Shown: piece after piece, positions 50,221-63,300 of the stretch | Layout: each line of letters begins with the position of its first letter | Numbering within the stretch: the first letter of the stretch is position 1 | NCBI GenBank assembly: GCA_023053545.1 | Contig: JAKZAN010000069.1 | Location: forward strand, 1 to 64,000 | Source: Lepidurus packardi | Lineage: Eukaryota > Arthropoda > Branchiopoda > Notostraca > Triopsidae | DNA length: 64,000 nt | Reading direction: 5' to 3' | Notes under the pieces: model-generated | What the model saw: the letters and a program-made list of their open reading frames with translations, nothing else | The model's database searches: none | Told to the model about the DNA's origin: nothing | Made by a program: the position numbers and the translations under genes

Positions 50221-52500
50221 AGAGAATTAATTCAGTCCGTAAGGAATTAATTCAGTCCGTAAGGAATTAATTCAGCCGGTAAGGAATTCATTCAGTCCGT
50301 AACGAATTAATTCAGTACGTCAGGAATTAATTCATTCCGTAAGCATTTAATCAAGTCCGTAAGGATTTAATTCAGTCCCTAAGTAGTTAGTTCAGGTGGT
50401 AAGGAATTAATTCAGTCCGTAAGGATTTAATTCAGTCCGTAAGGAATTAATTCATTCCGGAACTAATTAATTCAGTAAGTAAGGAATTCAATCAATCATA
50501 AAGAATTAATTCAGTCCGTAAGGAATTAATTTAGTCCGTAAGGAATTAAGTCAGTCCGTAAGGAATTAATTCAGTCCGTAACTAATTAATTCAGTAAGTA
50601 AGGAATTCAATCAATCATAAATAATTAATTCATTCCGTAAGGAATTAATTATGTCGGTAAGGATTTAATTAAGTCCGTAATGAATTAATTCATTCCGTAA
50701 GGAATTAATTCCGTCCGTAAGGAATTAGTTCAGTCCGTAAGGAATTAATTCAGTCCATAAGGAATTAATTCAGTCCGCAAGGAATTAATTAAGTTCATAA
50801 GGAATTAATTCAGTCCATAATGAATTAATTCAGTCTGTAAGGAATTAAATCAGGCCGTAAGGAATTAATTCAGTCTGTAAGGAATTAAATCAGTCCGTAA
50901 GGAATTAATTAAGTCCGTAAGGAATTGATATAATCCGTAAGTAATTTATAAAGTCAGTACGGAATTAATTCAGTACGTAAGGAATTAATTAAGGCCCTAA
51001 GTAGTTAATTCATTCCGTAAGCATTTAATTCAGTCCATAACTAATTAATTCAATCCGTAAGGAATTAATTATGTCGGTAAGGATTTAATTAAGTCCGTAA
51101 TGAATTAATTCATTCCGTAAGGAATTAATTCAGTCCGTAAGGAATTAATTCAGTCCGTAATTAATTAATTCAGTCGGTAAGGAATTCATTCAGTCCGTAA
51201 CGAATTAATTCAGTACGTAAAGAATTAATTCAGTCCGTAAGGAATTAATTCATTCCGTAAGCATTTAATTAAGTCCGTAAGGATTTAATTCATTCCGTAA
51301 GGAACTAATTCAGTCCATAACTAATTAATTCCGTAAGTAATGAATTCAATCAATCATAGAGAATTAATTCAGTCCGTAAGGAATTAATTCAGTCCGTAAG
51401 GAATTAATTCAGCCGGTAAGGAATTCATTCAGTCCGTAACGAATTAATTCAGTACGTCAGGAATTAATTCATTCCGTAAGCATTTAATCAAGTCCGTAAG
51501 GATTTAATTCAGTCCCTAAGTAGTTAGTTCAGGTGGTAAGGAATTAATTCAGTCCGTAAGGATTTAATTCAGTCCGTAAGGAATTAATTCATTCCGGAAC
51601 TAATTAATTCAGTAAGTAAGGAATTCAATCAATCATAAAGAATTAATTCAGTCCGTAAGGAATTAATTTAGTCCGTAAGGAATTAAGTCAGTCCGTAAGG
51701 AATTAATTCAGTCCGTAACTAATTAATTCAGTAAGTAAGGAATTCAATCAATCATAAATAATTAATTCATTCCGTAAGGAATTAATTATGTCGGTAAGGA
51801 TTTAATTAAGTCCGTAATGAATTAATTCATTCCGTAAGGAATTAATTCCGTCCGTAAGGAATTAGTTCAGTCCGTAAGGAATTAATTCAGTCCATAAGGA
51901 ATTAATTCAGTCCGCAAGGAATTAATTAAGTTCATAAGGAATTAATTCAGTCCATAATGAATTAATTCAGTCTGTAAGGAATTAAATCAGGCCGTAAGGA
52001 ATTAATTCAGTCTGTAAGGAATTAAATCAGTCCGTAAGGAATTAATTAAGTCCGTAAGGAATTGATATAATCCGTAAGTAATTTATAAAGTCAGTACGGA
52101 ATTAATTCAGTACGTAAGGAATTAATTAAGTCCCTAAGTAGTTAATTCAGTCCGTAAGGAATTAATTCATTCCGTAAGCATTTAATTCAGTCCATAACTA
52201 ATTAATTCAATCCGTAAGGAATTAATTATGTCGGTAAGGATTTAATTAAGTCCGTAATGAATTAATTCATTCCGTAAGGAATTAATTCAGTCCGTAAGGA
52301 ATTAATTCAGTCCGTAATTAATTAATTCAGTCGGTAAGGAATTCATTCAGTCCGTAACGAATTAATTCAGTACGTAAAGAATTAATTCAGTCCGTAAGGA
52401 ATTAATTCATTCCGTAAGCATTTAATTAAGTCCGTAAGGATTTAATTCAGTCCCTAAGGAATTAATTCAGTCCGTAAGGAATTAATTCATTTCGTAAGGA
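50221..52500 (+). repeat. ~1137-bp tandem duplication within SatC
   Basis: Ordered variants starting with CATAGAGAATTAATTC at 50218 recur from 51355 at an offset of 1137 bp, and the GATATAATCC marker at 50927 matches 52064 at the same offset. Later parts differ by one 20-bp unit. The copies are near identical where sampled. Confidence 0.8.
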
Positions 52501-55500
52501 ATTAATTAAGTCCTTAAGGAATTGATATAATCCGTAAGTAATTTATAAAGTCAGTACGGAATTAATTCAGTCCTTAAGGAATTAATTCAGTCCCTAAGTA
52601 GTTAATTCATTCCGTAAGGAACTAATTCAGTCCATAACTAATTAATTCAGTAAGTAAGGAATTCAATCAATCATAAAGACTTAATTCAGTCCGTAAGGAA
52701 ATAATTCAGTCCGTAAGGAATTAATTCAGCCGGTAAGGAATTCATTCAGTCCGTAACGAATTAATTCAGTACGTAAGGAATTAATTCAGTCCGTAAGGAA
52801 TTAATTCATTCCGTAAGCATTTAATTAAGTCCGTAAAGATTTAATTCAGTCCCTAAGTAGTTAATTCAGGTGGTAAGGAATTAATTTAGTCCGTAATTAA
52901 TTAATTCAGTCCGTAAGGAATTAATTCAATCCGTAATGAATTAATTCAGTCCGTAATGAATTTATTAAGTTCGTAAGGATTTATTTCAGTCCGTAAGGAA
53001 TTAATTCAATCCGTAAGGAATTAATTCAGTCCGTAATGAATTAATTAAGTCCGTAAGGATTTATTTCAGTCCCTAAGTAGTTAATTCAGGTGGTAAGGAA
53101 TTAATTCAGTCCGTAAGGAATTAATTCATTCCGGAACTAATTAATTCAGTAAGTTAGGAATTCAATCAATCATAAAGAATTATTTCAGTCCGTAAGGAAT
53201 TAATTTAGTCCGTAAGGAATTAATTCAGTCCGTATGGAATTAATTCAGTCCGTAACTAATTAATTCAGTAAGTAAGGAATTCAATCAATCATAAATAATT
53301 AATTCATTCCGTAAGGAATTAATTATGTAGGAAAGGATTTAATTAAGTCCGTAATGAATTCATTCATTCCGTAAAGAATTAATTCGGTCCGTAAGGAATT
53401 AATTCCGTCCGTAAGGAATTAGTTCAGTCCGTAAGGAATTAATTCAGTAAGTAAGGAATTAATTCAGTCCGTAAAGAATTAATTCAGTCCGTAAGAAATT
53501 TATTCAGTCCGTAAGGAATTAATTCAGTCCGTAAGGATTTAATTCAGTCCCTAAGTAGTTAATTCAGGTGGTAAGGAATTAATTCAGTCCGTAAGGATTT
53601 AATTCAGTCCGTAAGGAATTAATTCAGTCCGTAACTAATTAATTCAGTAAGTAAGGAATTCAATCAATCATAATGAATTAATTCATTCCGTAAGGAATTA
53701 ATTCCGTCCGTAAGGAATTAGTTCAGTCCGTAAGGAATTAATTCAGTCCGTAAGGAATTAATTCAGTCCGTAAATAATTAATTCAGTCCGTAAGGAATTT
53801 ATTTAGTCCGTAAGGAATTAATTCAGTCCGTAAGGAATTAATTCATTTCGTAAGGAATTAATTAAGTCCGTAAGGAATTGATATAATGCGTAAGTAATTT
53901 ATAAAGTCAGTACGGAATTAATTCAGTCCGTAAGGAATTAATTCAGTCCCTAAGTAGTTAATTCAGTCCGTAAGGAATTAATTCAGTCCATAATGAATTA
54001 ATTCACTCCGTAAGGAATTAATTAAGTTCATAAGGAATTAATTCAGTCCATAATGAATTAATTCAGTCTGTAAGGCATTAAATCAGGCCGTAAGGAATTA
54101 ATTCAGTCTGTAAGGAATTAAATCAGGCCGTAAGGAATTAATTAAGTCCGTAAGAAATTAATTCAGTCCGTAAGGAATTAATTCATTCCGTAAGCATTTA
54201 ATTAAGTCCGTAAGGAATTGATATAATCCGTAAGTAATTTATAAAGTCAGTACGGAATTAATGCAGTACGTAAGGAATTAATTCAGTCCGTAAGGAATTA
54301 ATTCAGTCCGTAAGGAATTAATTCAGTCCGTAAGGAATTAATTAAGTCCGTAATCAATTAATTAAGTCCGTAAGGAATTAATTCAGTCCTAAGTAGTTAA
54401 TTCAGTCGGTAAGGAATTAATTCAGTCCGTAATTAATTAATTCAGTCCGTAACTAATTAATTCAGTAAGTAAGGAATTCAATCAATCATAAAGAATTAAT
54501 TAAGTCCGTAAGGAATTAATTCAGTCCGTAAGGAATTAATTCAGTCCGTAAGGAATTAATTCAGTCCGTAAGGAATTAATTCAGTCCGCAAGAAATTAAT
54601 TCAGTCCGTAAGGAATTAATTAAGTCCGTAAGAAATTAATTCAGTCCGTAAGGAATTAATTATGTCGGTAAGGATTTAATTAAGTCCGTAATGAATTAAT
54701 TCATTATGTAAGGAATTAATTCAGTCCGTAAGGAATTAATTCATTTCGTAAGGAATAAGGAATTCAGTCCATAAGGAATTAATTCAGTCTGTAAGGAATT
54801 AAATAAGGCGGTAATGAATTAATTCAGTCTGTAATTAATTAAATCAGGCCGTAAGGAATTAATTAAGTCCGTAAGAAATTAATTCAGTCCGTAATGAATT
54901 AATTCATTCCGTTAGCATTTAATTAAGTCCGTAAGGAATTGATATAATCCGTAAGTAATTTATAAAGTCAGTAAGGAATTTATTCAGTCCGTAAGGAATT
55001 AATTAAGTCCGTAATCAATTAAATAAGTCCCTAAGGAATTAATTTAGTCCCCAAGGAATTAATTCAGTCCGTAAGGAATTAATTCAATCCTAAGTAGTTA
55101 ATTCAGTCCGTAAGGAATTAATTCAGTCCGTAATTAATTAATTCAGTACGTAACTAATTAATTCAGTAAGTAAGGATTTCAATCAATCATAAAGAATTAA
55201 TTCAGTCCGTAAGGAATTAATTCGGTCCGTAAGGAATTAATTCAGTCCGTAAGGAATTAATTCAGTCCGTAAGGAATTTATTCAGTCCGTAAGGTATTAA
55301 TTCAGTCCTTAAGGAATTATTTCAGTCCGCAAGAAATTAATTAAGTCCGTAAGGAATTAAGTAAGTCCGTAAGGAATTAATTCAGTCCGTAATGAATTAA
55401 TTAAGTCCGTAAGGATTTAATTCAGTCCCTAAGTAAATAATTCAGGTGGTAAGGAATTAATTCAGTCCGTAAGGAAGTAATTTAGTCCGTAATGAATTAA

Positions 55501-55914
55501 TTCAGTCCATAAGATATTAATTCAGTCCGTAACTAATTAATTCAGTAAGTAAGGAATTCAATCAATCATAAAGAATTAATTCATTCCGTAAGGAATTAAT
55601 TCAGTCTGTAAGGAATTAAATCAGGCCGAAAGGAATATTCAGTCTGTTAGGAATTAAATCAGGCCGTAAAGAATTAATTAAGTCCTTAAGAAATTAATTC
55701 AGTCCGTAAGGAATTAATTCAGTCCGTAAGGAATTAATTCAGTCCGTAAGGCATTAATTCAGTCCGTAAGGAATTAATTTATTCCGGAACTAATTAATTC
55801 AGTAAGTAAGGATTTCAATCAATCATAAAGAATTAATTCATTCCGTAAGGAATTAATTATGTCGGTAAGGATTTAATTAAGTCCGTAATGAATTAATTCA
55901 TTCCGTAAGGAATT

Positions 55915-55926
55915 AATTCCGTCCGT
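55915..55926 (+). repeat. Target-site duplication, left copy (truncated non-LTR element)
   Basis: AATTCCGTCCGT in SatC just before the truncated element. It is repeated at 56325-56336 after the poly(A); the first one or two A could belong to the tail. Confidence 0.88.
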
Positions 55927-56061
55927 GCCCAACTACTCCAGAAGCTAAACAAGTTAAAAATCCATTTTAACGCAAAGGAATTGCTAACCAGCCCTAAAGC
56001 TTTCAAAACACTTACTATTTTTCTACACGAAGCGAATCAAAGTTGCATAAGGGAGTTCTAG
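55927..56061 (+). pseudogene. ORF2 C-terminal remnant of the truncated non-LTR element
   Basis: Open frame of 44 codons ending in TAG at 56059-56061, with no start because the element is 5'-truncated. It contains LNKLKIHFNAKELL and SPKAF, which align with LSILKIHFNPKTIL and DPRTF at the end of NLR-1 ORF2 and LSKLKIHFNANLFL and NPKAF at the end of NLR-2 ORF2. It lies downstream of the C-terminal Cys/His motif, so no functional domain remains. Confidence 0.9.
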
Positions 56062-56287
56062 TTAGCAGAGTTTTTGCCCTGCTGTCTCTCCCCCCCTCCA
56101 CCCTCCTTGTCATGTGTCCCCCCCTCCACCCCCCTTTGTGTCCTACCCCCCTCTCCACCCTTTTGTTCTATGTGCTATATTAAAGGGTAATGCAGAAGCA
56201 TCACCCCTTTAACAATTTTTAAAATTATTGACAATGTACAGAAGGCATATTTAATAAAGCTTGAGGCAATAGGCGCGAGCCTACGCC

Positions 56288-56324
<37 letters not shown>
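55927..56324 (+). mobile_element. 5'-truncated non-LTR retrotransposon with poly(A) tail
   Basis: A 398-bp insertion in SatC consisting of the last 44 ORF2 codons, a C/T-rich 3' UTR with several C-runs, AATAAA (56253-56258), the hairpin TAGGC-GCGA-GCCTA (56270-56283) with a GNRA-type tetraloop, CGCCTGTT, and about 33 A. A 12-bp target duplication flanks it. Its coding end resembles those of NLR-1 and NLR-2 but matches neither closely, so it comes from a third relative. The intact duplication and long A-tract suggest a recent insertion. Confidence 0.93.
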
Positions 56325-56328
<4 letters not shown>

Positions 56329-58825
56329 CCGTCCGTAAGGAATTAGTTCAGTCCGTAAGAAATTAATTCAGTCCGTAAGGAATTAATTCAGTCCGTAAAG
56401 AATTAATTCAGTCCGTAAGGAATTTATTCAGTCCGTAAGGAATTAATTCAGTCCGTAAGGAATTAATTCAGTCCGCAAGGAATTAATTAAGTATGTAAGG
56501 AATTAAATCAGGCCGTAAGGAATTAATACAGTCTGTAAGGAATTAAATCAGGGAGTAAGGAATTAATTAAGTCCGTAAGGAATTAATTCAGTCCGCAAGG
56601 AATTAATTAAGTATGTAAGGAATTAATTAAGTTCGTAAGGAATTAATTCAGTCCATAAGGAATTAATTCAGTCTGTAAGGAATTAAATCAGGCCGTAAGG
56701 AATTAATACAGTCTGTAAGGAATTAAATCAGGGAGTAAGGAATTAATTAAGTCCGTAAGGAATTAATTCAGCTGGTAAGGAATTCATTCAGTCCGTAACG
56801 AATTAATTCATTACGTAAGGAACTAATTCAGTCCGTAAGGAATTAATTCATTCCGTAAGCATTTAATTAAGTCCGTAAAGATTTAATTCATTCCGGAACT
56901 AATTAATTCAGTAAGTAAGGAATTCAATCAATCATAAAGAATTAATTCATTCCGTAAGGAATTAATTATGTCGGTAAGGATTTAATTAAGTCCGTAATGA
57001 ATTAATTCATACCGTAAGGAATTAATTCAGTCCGTAAGGAATTAATTCAGTCCCTAAGTAGTTAATTCAGTCCGTAAGGAATTAATTCATTCCGTAAGGA
57101 ACTAATTCAGTCCATAACTAATTAATTCAGTAAGTAAGGAATTCAATCAATCATAAAGAATTAATTCAGTCCGTAAGGAATTAATTCAGTCCGTAAGCAT
57201 TTAATTAAGTCCGTAAAGATTTAATTCATTCCGGAACTAATTAATTCAGTAAGTAAGGAATTCAATCAATCATAAAGAATTAATTCATTCCGTAAGGAAT
57301 TAATTATGTCGGTAAGGATTTAATTAAGTCCGAAATGAATTAATTCATACCGTAAGGAATTAATTCAGTCCGTAAGGAATTAATTCAGTCCCTAAGTAGT
57401 TAATTCAGTCCGTAAGGAATTAATTCATTCCGTAAGGAACTAATTCAGTCCATAACTAATTAATTCAGTAAGTAAGGAATTCAATCAATCATAAAGAATT
57501 AATTCAGTCCGTAAGGAATTAATTCAGTCCGTAAGGAATTCATTCAGCCGGTAAGGAATTCCTTCAGTCCGTAACGAATTAATTCATTACGTAAGGAATT
57601 AATTCAGTCCGTAAGGAATTAATTCATTCCGTACGCATTTAATTAAGTCCGTAAAGATTTAATTCAGTCCCTAAGTAGTTAATTCAGGTGGAAAGGAATT
57701 AATTCAGTCCGTAAGGAATTACTTCATTCCGTAAGGAATTAATTATGTCGGTAAGGATTTAATTAAGTCCGTAATGAATTAATTCATTCCGTAAGGAATT
57801 AATTCAGTCCGTAAGGAATTAATTCCATCCGTAAGGAATTAGTTCAGTCCGTAAGGAATTTATTCAGTCCGTAAGGCATTAATTCAGTCCGTAAGGAATT
57901 AATTCAGTCCGCAAGGAATTAATTAAGTCCGTAAGGAATTAATTAAGTTCGTAAGGAATTAATTCAGTCCATAAGGAATTAATTCAGTCTGTAAGGAATT
58001 AAATCAGGCGGTAAGGAATTAATTCAGTCTGTAAGGAATTAAATCAGGAAGTAAGGAATTAATTAAGTCCGTAAGAAATTAATTCAGTCCGTAATGAATT
58101 AATTCATTCCGTAAGCATTTAATTAAGTCCGTAAGGAATTGATATAATCCGTAAGTAATTTATAAAGTCAGTAAGGAATTTATTCAGTCCGTAAGGAATT
58201 AATTAAGTCCGTAATCAATTAATTAAGTCCCTAAGGAATTAATTCAGTCCCCAAGGAATTAATTCAGTCCGTAAGATATTAATTCAGTCCGTAACTAATT
58301 AATTCAGTAAGTAAGGAATTCAATCAATCATAAAGAATTAATTCATTCCGTAAGGAATTATTTATTTCGGTAAGGATTTAATTAAGTCCGTAATGAATTA
58401 ATTCATTTCGTAAGGAATTAATTCAGTCCGTAAGGAATTAATTCAGTCCGTAAGGAATTAATTCAGTCCCCAAGGAATTAATTATGCCCGTAAGGAAATA
58501 ATTAAGTCCGTAATGAATTATTTAAGTCCGTAAGGAATCAATTCAGTCCCCAAGGAATTAATTCATTTCGTAAAGAATTAATTCAGTCCGAAAGTAGTTA
58601 ATTCAGTCAGTAATTAATTAATTCAGTCCGTAAGGAATTAATTCAGTCCGTAGATAATTAATTCAGTCCGCAAGAAATTAATTAAGTCCGTAAGGAATTA
58701 ATTAAGTCCGTAAGGAATTAATTCAGTCAGTAAGGAATTAATTCAGTCTGTAAGGAATTAAATCAGGCCGTAAGGAATATTCAGTCTGTTAGGAATTAAA
58801 TCAGGCCGTAAAGAATTAATTAAGT
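56325..58825 (+). repeat. SatC satellite array, continued
   Basis: About 2.5 kb of SatC in the same orientation as 45730-55926, starting with the right target duplication AATTCCGTCCGT (56325-56336). A block around 56870-57170 is repeated at about 57210-57500. The last monomers before NLR-2 read GGCCGTAAAGAATTAATTAA. No gene is visible. Confidence 0.95.
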
Positions 58826-58948
58826 CGTTCGTAGTAGTCGTTCGTTCATCCAAGTGATCGGACGTGTTTTTTTGTGCTCTTGTGAGTTTAGTACAAAACC
58901 AATTCACCCATTTGCCTAGAACCAATCTATCCACTGCTTTCTCCTTTC

Positions 58949-60312
58949 ATGGAGGATTGGGATGACCCTAATCCATGGACTTATCTATGTATTAAATGTG
59001 ATAAACCATTTAAAAAGAGTCACACCACTCAAAAATATTGTGCTAAGTGCGCTCCACGCAGAAGAAATAGCCATGAAGAACCGATACCTGGTCCTTCCAA
59101 AAGAAGAGAGGATTTTTCTATCCTAGAGGCAGAAGGTCCCACGAAACAAACAAAGCACGACAAATCGCTTCCCCCAAATACTACCAACTCTGAAGCTCCT
59201 ATACTTACTACCCCCACTCTAATGGAATCTGATCCCCTCCCCCCCCCCCTTCCCTCTACCTCAGACACCCCCCGCCTAAAGGATAGTACCAATCCTCCCT
59301 TCTACCTCAACTCAGATATTTGTAACATCATTTCCGAACTCAAGAATGAGTTAGCTAACATCAAGCCTATGGCAGAACTAGTTCCACAACTTATTGAAGA
59401 AATTCAACATCTAAGAATGGAACTTAAAGCGCACCAAGCTTTTCCAAATACGAGTTCGTCGAAGACCACTTCCTTCGCGGAAATTGTCAAAAGCAAAATG
59501 CCTACCAACCATGAACCCCATAGCAATAAACCCCCACTGACAATTCCCATGGTTTTAGATAAAGATATGGAATTCTCTATCATCATCGAACAAGAAGATG
59601 ACAATAAAAGGAAAGAATCTCTCACCCACAACTCCTCGAAACTTTCGAAGATGATTTGACTAAAGTTGCTCCAAATATCCCTAAGCCAGCCCTCATCCGC
59701 AAGACGAACTCCAACAGACTACAGGTCGTATATGCTTCACAAGATGAAAAAAAGAAAGCAGAGTCAGGTTTGAGCTCAATCAATCTGCCAAAATTGGGCC
59801 CTGTTCATGTGATCAAACGAAAGGAGAATAACAAAATTGTTGTCCATCAAATTCCCCGCTCCGAAACACTCCAAACAATTACCGAACATCTTAATGAAAA
59901 AAACGACAAAACACTTGGAATTTCCTTCAAGGTCAACGACATAAACTGGCTTACCCCCAATACTGGAAAGGCATTTGGCTCCTTAATCATTAATGCTACC
60001 ACCCCGGCCATTAAAGCAAAAATCCTAAAGCAAGCCTATCTTCTTGCTTTTAATCGTCTAACCCCTGTCGAAGATTACCATGCGTTAAACGTTCTTCAAT
60101 GCTTCAAGTGCCAAAAATATGGACATATGGCTTCTAGATGTCCTTCACCAACACAGATCTGCGCTAAATGCTCTGGACAACACCCGCTAAAGACCTGTAA
60201 CTCGAACAACCAAAAATGCCCTAATTGTGGTGGGAATCATGCTTCCATGCACAAAGATTGTCCCGTGCGCCAAGAATACCTAAAAAACCTTCCAAAAAAC
60301 CATCAATGTTAG
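58949..60312 (+). pseudogene. NLR-2 ORF1, gag-like protein, one frameshift
   Basis: Same plan as NLR-1 ORF1. The first part (58949-59659, 236 codons before a stop) has an N-terminal CxxC-x13-CxxC motif (Cys14, 17, 31, 34), a Pro/Thr/Ser-rich stretch with a C-run, and a helical segment (ELKNELANIKPMAELVPQLI). The remainder, in another frame up to 60312, aligns with the NLR-1 second half: LPKLGPVHVIKR, then three zinc knuckles (CFKCQKYGHMASRC, CAKCSGQHPLKTC, CPNCGGNHASMHKDC). The switch lies near 59620-59635, where NLR-1-like sequence (QLLETFEDD) continues out of frame. No independent ATG starts the second part. A sequencing error of one base is the main alternative to a true frameshift. Confidence 0.88.
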
Positions 60313-63300
60313 GCGTAACCTCACGTCCTCAGGTACCCAATTCCGCCACTAATATAAAATCCACTCGTTTTATAATCCATAATATCAGAAAAAGCTATAA
60401 CCAATTATTGGAGTCAACGAAAGAAGCGGCCACTCAATTTGCAGATGCACTAATTATACTAGAACCCCCGCAAAATTTGTCTAGTCCAATCCTCCAAAGT
60501 TACCACGTATACCCCCCTAAAACGGATTATAAAGGAATAACTGCACTTAAAAACCCAAACGCATCTCAACTACAAATAATAGTAGTTCGAGAATTATATT
60601 GTGTAATCAAATTCACCCCACGAAGGAATCTTCCCCCTTTTATCATTGTTGGAATTTACCGAAGACACGTGCAAGACATTCAAGTCATTTTAGACGAAAT
60701 ATGGATCAAATACTCAAAATTATCCCCACATTTAATTATTACAGGCGACTTTAACGCCCACCACTGGGCTTGGGAAAAAAAGTCTCCAGACAAAGCCGGA
60801 ATAAATCTTCATGAATTCATTCAAAAAAACAACTTAACAATCTTGAACGAGTGGAACACACCCACTTACGAAAATGAAAGGGGAAGCTCCTCTACGCTTG
60901 ATCTAACACTGGTAACACCAGCATCCCTCCCTTTCCTAAGACACTCATTACTTAAGAACGACGACTTCATTAATGAATCCGACCATGAAGCTATTCTTCT
61001 GGAATTCGACTTTCCTCCTGAAAACGATACGCACTGGATTTGGAACTATAAAAAGGCTGATTGGGAAAAATTAAATGGTCTTCTTTCGATTGAGATAGAA
61101 CAAAACTCTTCCCTATTTTCGAATATACAAGGCATCGACAGCCTAGATCGAACTACGAAACTACTATCAGAAGTGATCTCAAATGCTCTAGAAAAATGTA
61201 TCCCCAAGATCTTATTGACGGAAAAGAAGAATCCCTGGTGGAATACCGAACTAGCTAAGCTACGTAAAGAAGCAGCCATTCGACTGAAAATATTCAAATC
61301 AGCTAGATCCTCTTTAAATCAACTCCTTTGGAAAAAAGCGAGAAATCTTTACACACAAAAGTGTCGGGAGAGTAAAAATAAATATTGGAATAAAAAACTT
61401 CACACCGCGAACAACAAAATACTCTGGAATCTGGACAGAAGAAGACGCAATCTGCAAACTTCAGCCAGACTCGATCAACTTACTAATGATGATGGGAATG
61501 AATTTGATAGCGAAATGTGCAAATTAAACTATCTAGCTAAAAGTTTATTTTCTACATCAGAAAAACTAATTGAAATCAATTACAAAATATATTCAAAAGA
61601 AGAAAACACTTCTACGATCTCTTATGAAGAAGTATCGGAAATTGTCAAGAAATTACCTCTCATCAAAGCCCCGGGAAATGATAATATACAACCTATTGTG
61701 ATTAAAAACACGTGGAGAGTGATTGGTCACACTGTAGTTTCTCTTTTCAATGTTTCCTTAAATTTTAGTTATTTCCCTAGTGTATGGAAAATAGGTAAAG
61801 TAATCCCTATCCCTAAGCCCAATAAAGCTGACTACTCAACATACAAAAGTTTTCGCCCTATCACCCTTTTGCCCACAATTGGGAAAATCCTGGAAAAGAC
61901 AATAACTCAAAAAGTTCTACTCTTTATAGAATCCAATCATCTCCTATCAAACAGTCAGTGGGGGTTTCGCGCACTAAGATCAACCACCGACGCAATGATG
62001 GAGCTAAGCGATCAAATTCTCAAAGGTTTTAATAACCGTAACGTCACGTCAGCCCTGTTGTTAGATATTGAAGGTGCATTTGACAATGTGAACCACAAAA
62101 AACTTCTACAAATTACAAAAAAGAAGGGACTCAACCCCATTATAATTAAGTGGCTTAAAAGTTTTCTATCTGAACGCCAAATTTATTTTCAACATGATAA
62201 TACCACAAGCCAATGCTATTACGTATCCAAGGGTGTTCCTCAGGGCTCCCCTTTATCCCCAATTTTGTTCCTTTTATATATAGATGGCGCCCTTAACCTA
62301 CTAAGAAGCAAACGTATCCGAGTAAGAGCTTTCGCCGATGATCTACTGATTGCTGTGACAGGATCATCTGGACAAATAAACGTCAGATTGCTGAGTAGTG
62401 CCATTAAATCACTAGAAAAATGGAGCATTAATGTAAAACTCAAGTTCAACCGCAAGAAAACAGAATTAATCCATTTTTCGAGGAAGCAACTACCAGAAAA
62501 TACTCCGCTTCATTGGGGAGAAACTACCATTATCCCGCAAACACAAATTCGATACCTTGGCCTCATATATAACAACAGATTAACTTGGACTAGCCATGTG
62601 GCACAAATATCTTCCGAAGCTAATAAAACACTGCAGCGAATAAAAAAGCTGTCACATGATTTCAAAGCAATCGAAGCTAACCAAATAAGAACTTTGACAT
62701 TAGCTACGGTTTACTCGAAAATGTTATACGGATTCCCGGCATGGTGTAATTATAATGTATCCAGCTCCTCCCCTTTAAAACTTATCCATCGCCAAACGTT
62801 ATTAACAATAACAGGAGCCCTTAAAACATCTCCAACAAGTTCACTTGAAGTTGAAAGTGGTATTCTCCCTTTAGATCTCTTGTTAAAACATAGACTACTC
62901 AAATATGCACTGTCAAAACCACTCCCAACTCCACAAACAGAATTTCTAGTTAAACACCCAAAATATACCCCATGTTCAATCCTAATTGAGAAATATGTAT
63001 CGTCTCTAAATTTACCATTAATTTCTTCAAAGAAACTCCCTACGGAACTTAAAAAATACTTTCAGCAAATTTGGACTGCAAAATGGAATGAAAGCGTCTC
63101 CCCCCTACACAATTTAGGAGTCACTCCTTCGTATAAACCAATATGTAAACTCAATTCTGACAGGTCCAATATTTCTACTATGATTAAACTTAGATGTGCA
63201 CATTTCCCAACCCGATGTTACCTTCACAAAATTAAAAAAATAGATAAGCCTATCTGCCCCTGTTCCGATCACACTAAACAAGATTTACAACATATATTTT

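Larger units (their letters stand above)
45730..55926 (+). repeat. SatC satellite array (20-bp monomer)
   Basis: About 10.2 kb of the 20-bp unit GTCCGTAAGGAATTAATTCA with ordered variants. Recurrent markers such as GGAATTCAATCAATCATAAA and GGAATTGATATAATCCGTAA define higher-order blocks of roughly 0.5-1.4 kb. The consensus contains the palindrome GAATTAATTC and shares AAGTC(A/C)GTAA with inverted SatA. No gene is visible. Confidence 0.96.

Noticed and set aside
56178..56324. Processed pseudogene of a cellular mRNA (poly(A), AATAAA)
   Set aside because: The upstream 44 codons match the ORF2 C-termini of the LINEs in this window, so it is a truncated LINE.
1..58825. Telomeric repeat array hosting telomere-specific LINEs (as SART/TRAS in silkworm)
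   Set aside because: None of the arrays is TTAGG or another known telomere repeat, and the insertion points differ between elements.
60225..60305. Upstream extension of NLR-2 ORF2 (27 more codons)
   Set aside because: It would need a TTG start and lies inside the conserved zinc-knuckle region of ORF1; the ATG at 60306 matches the NLR-1 layout.
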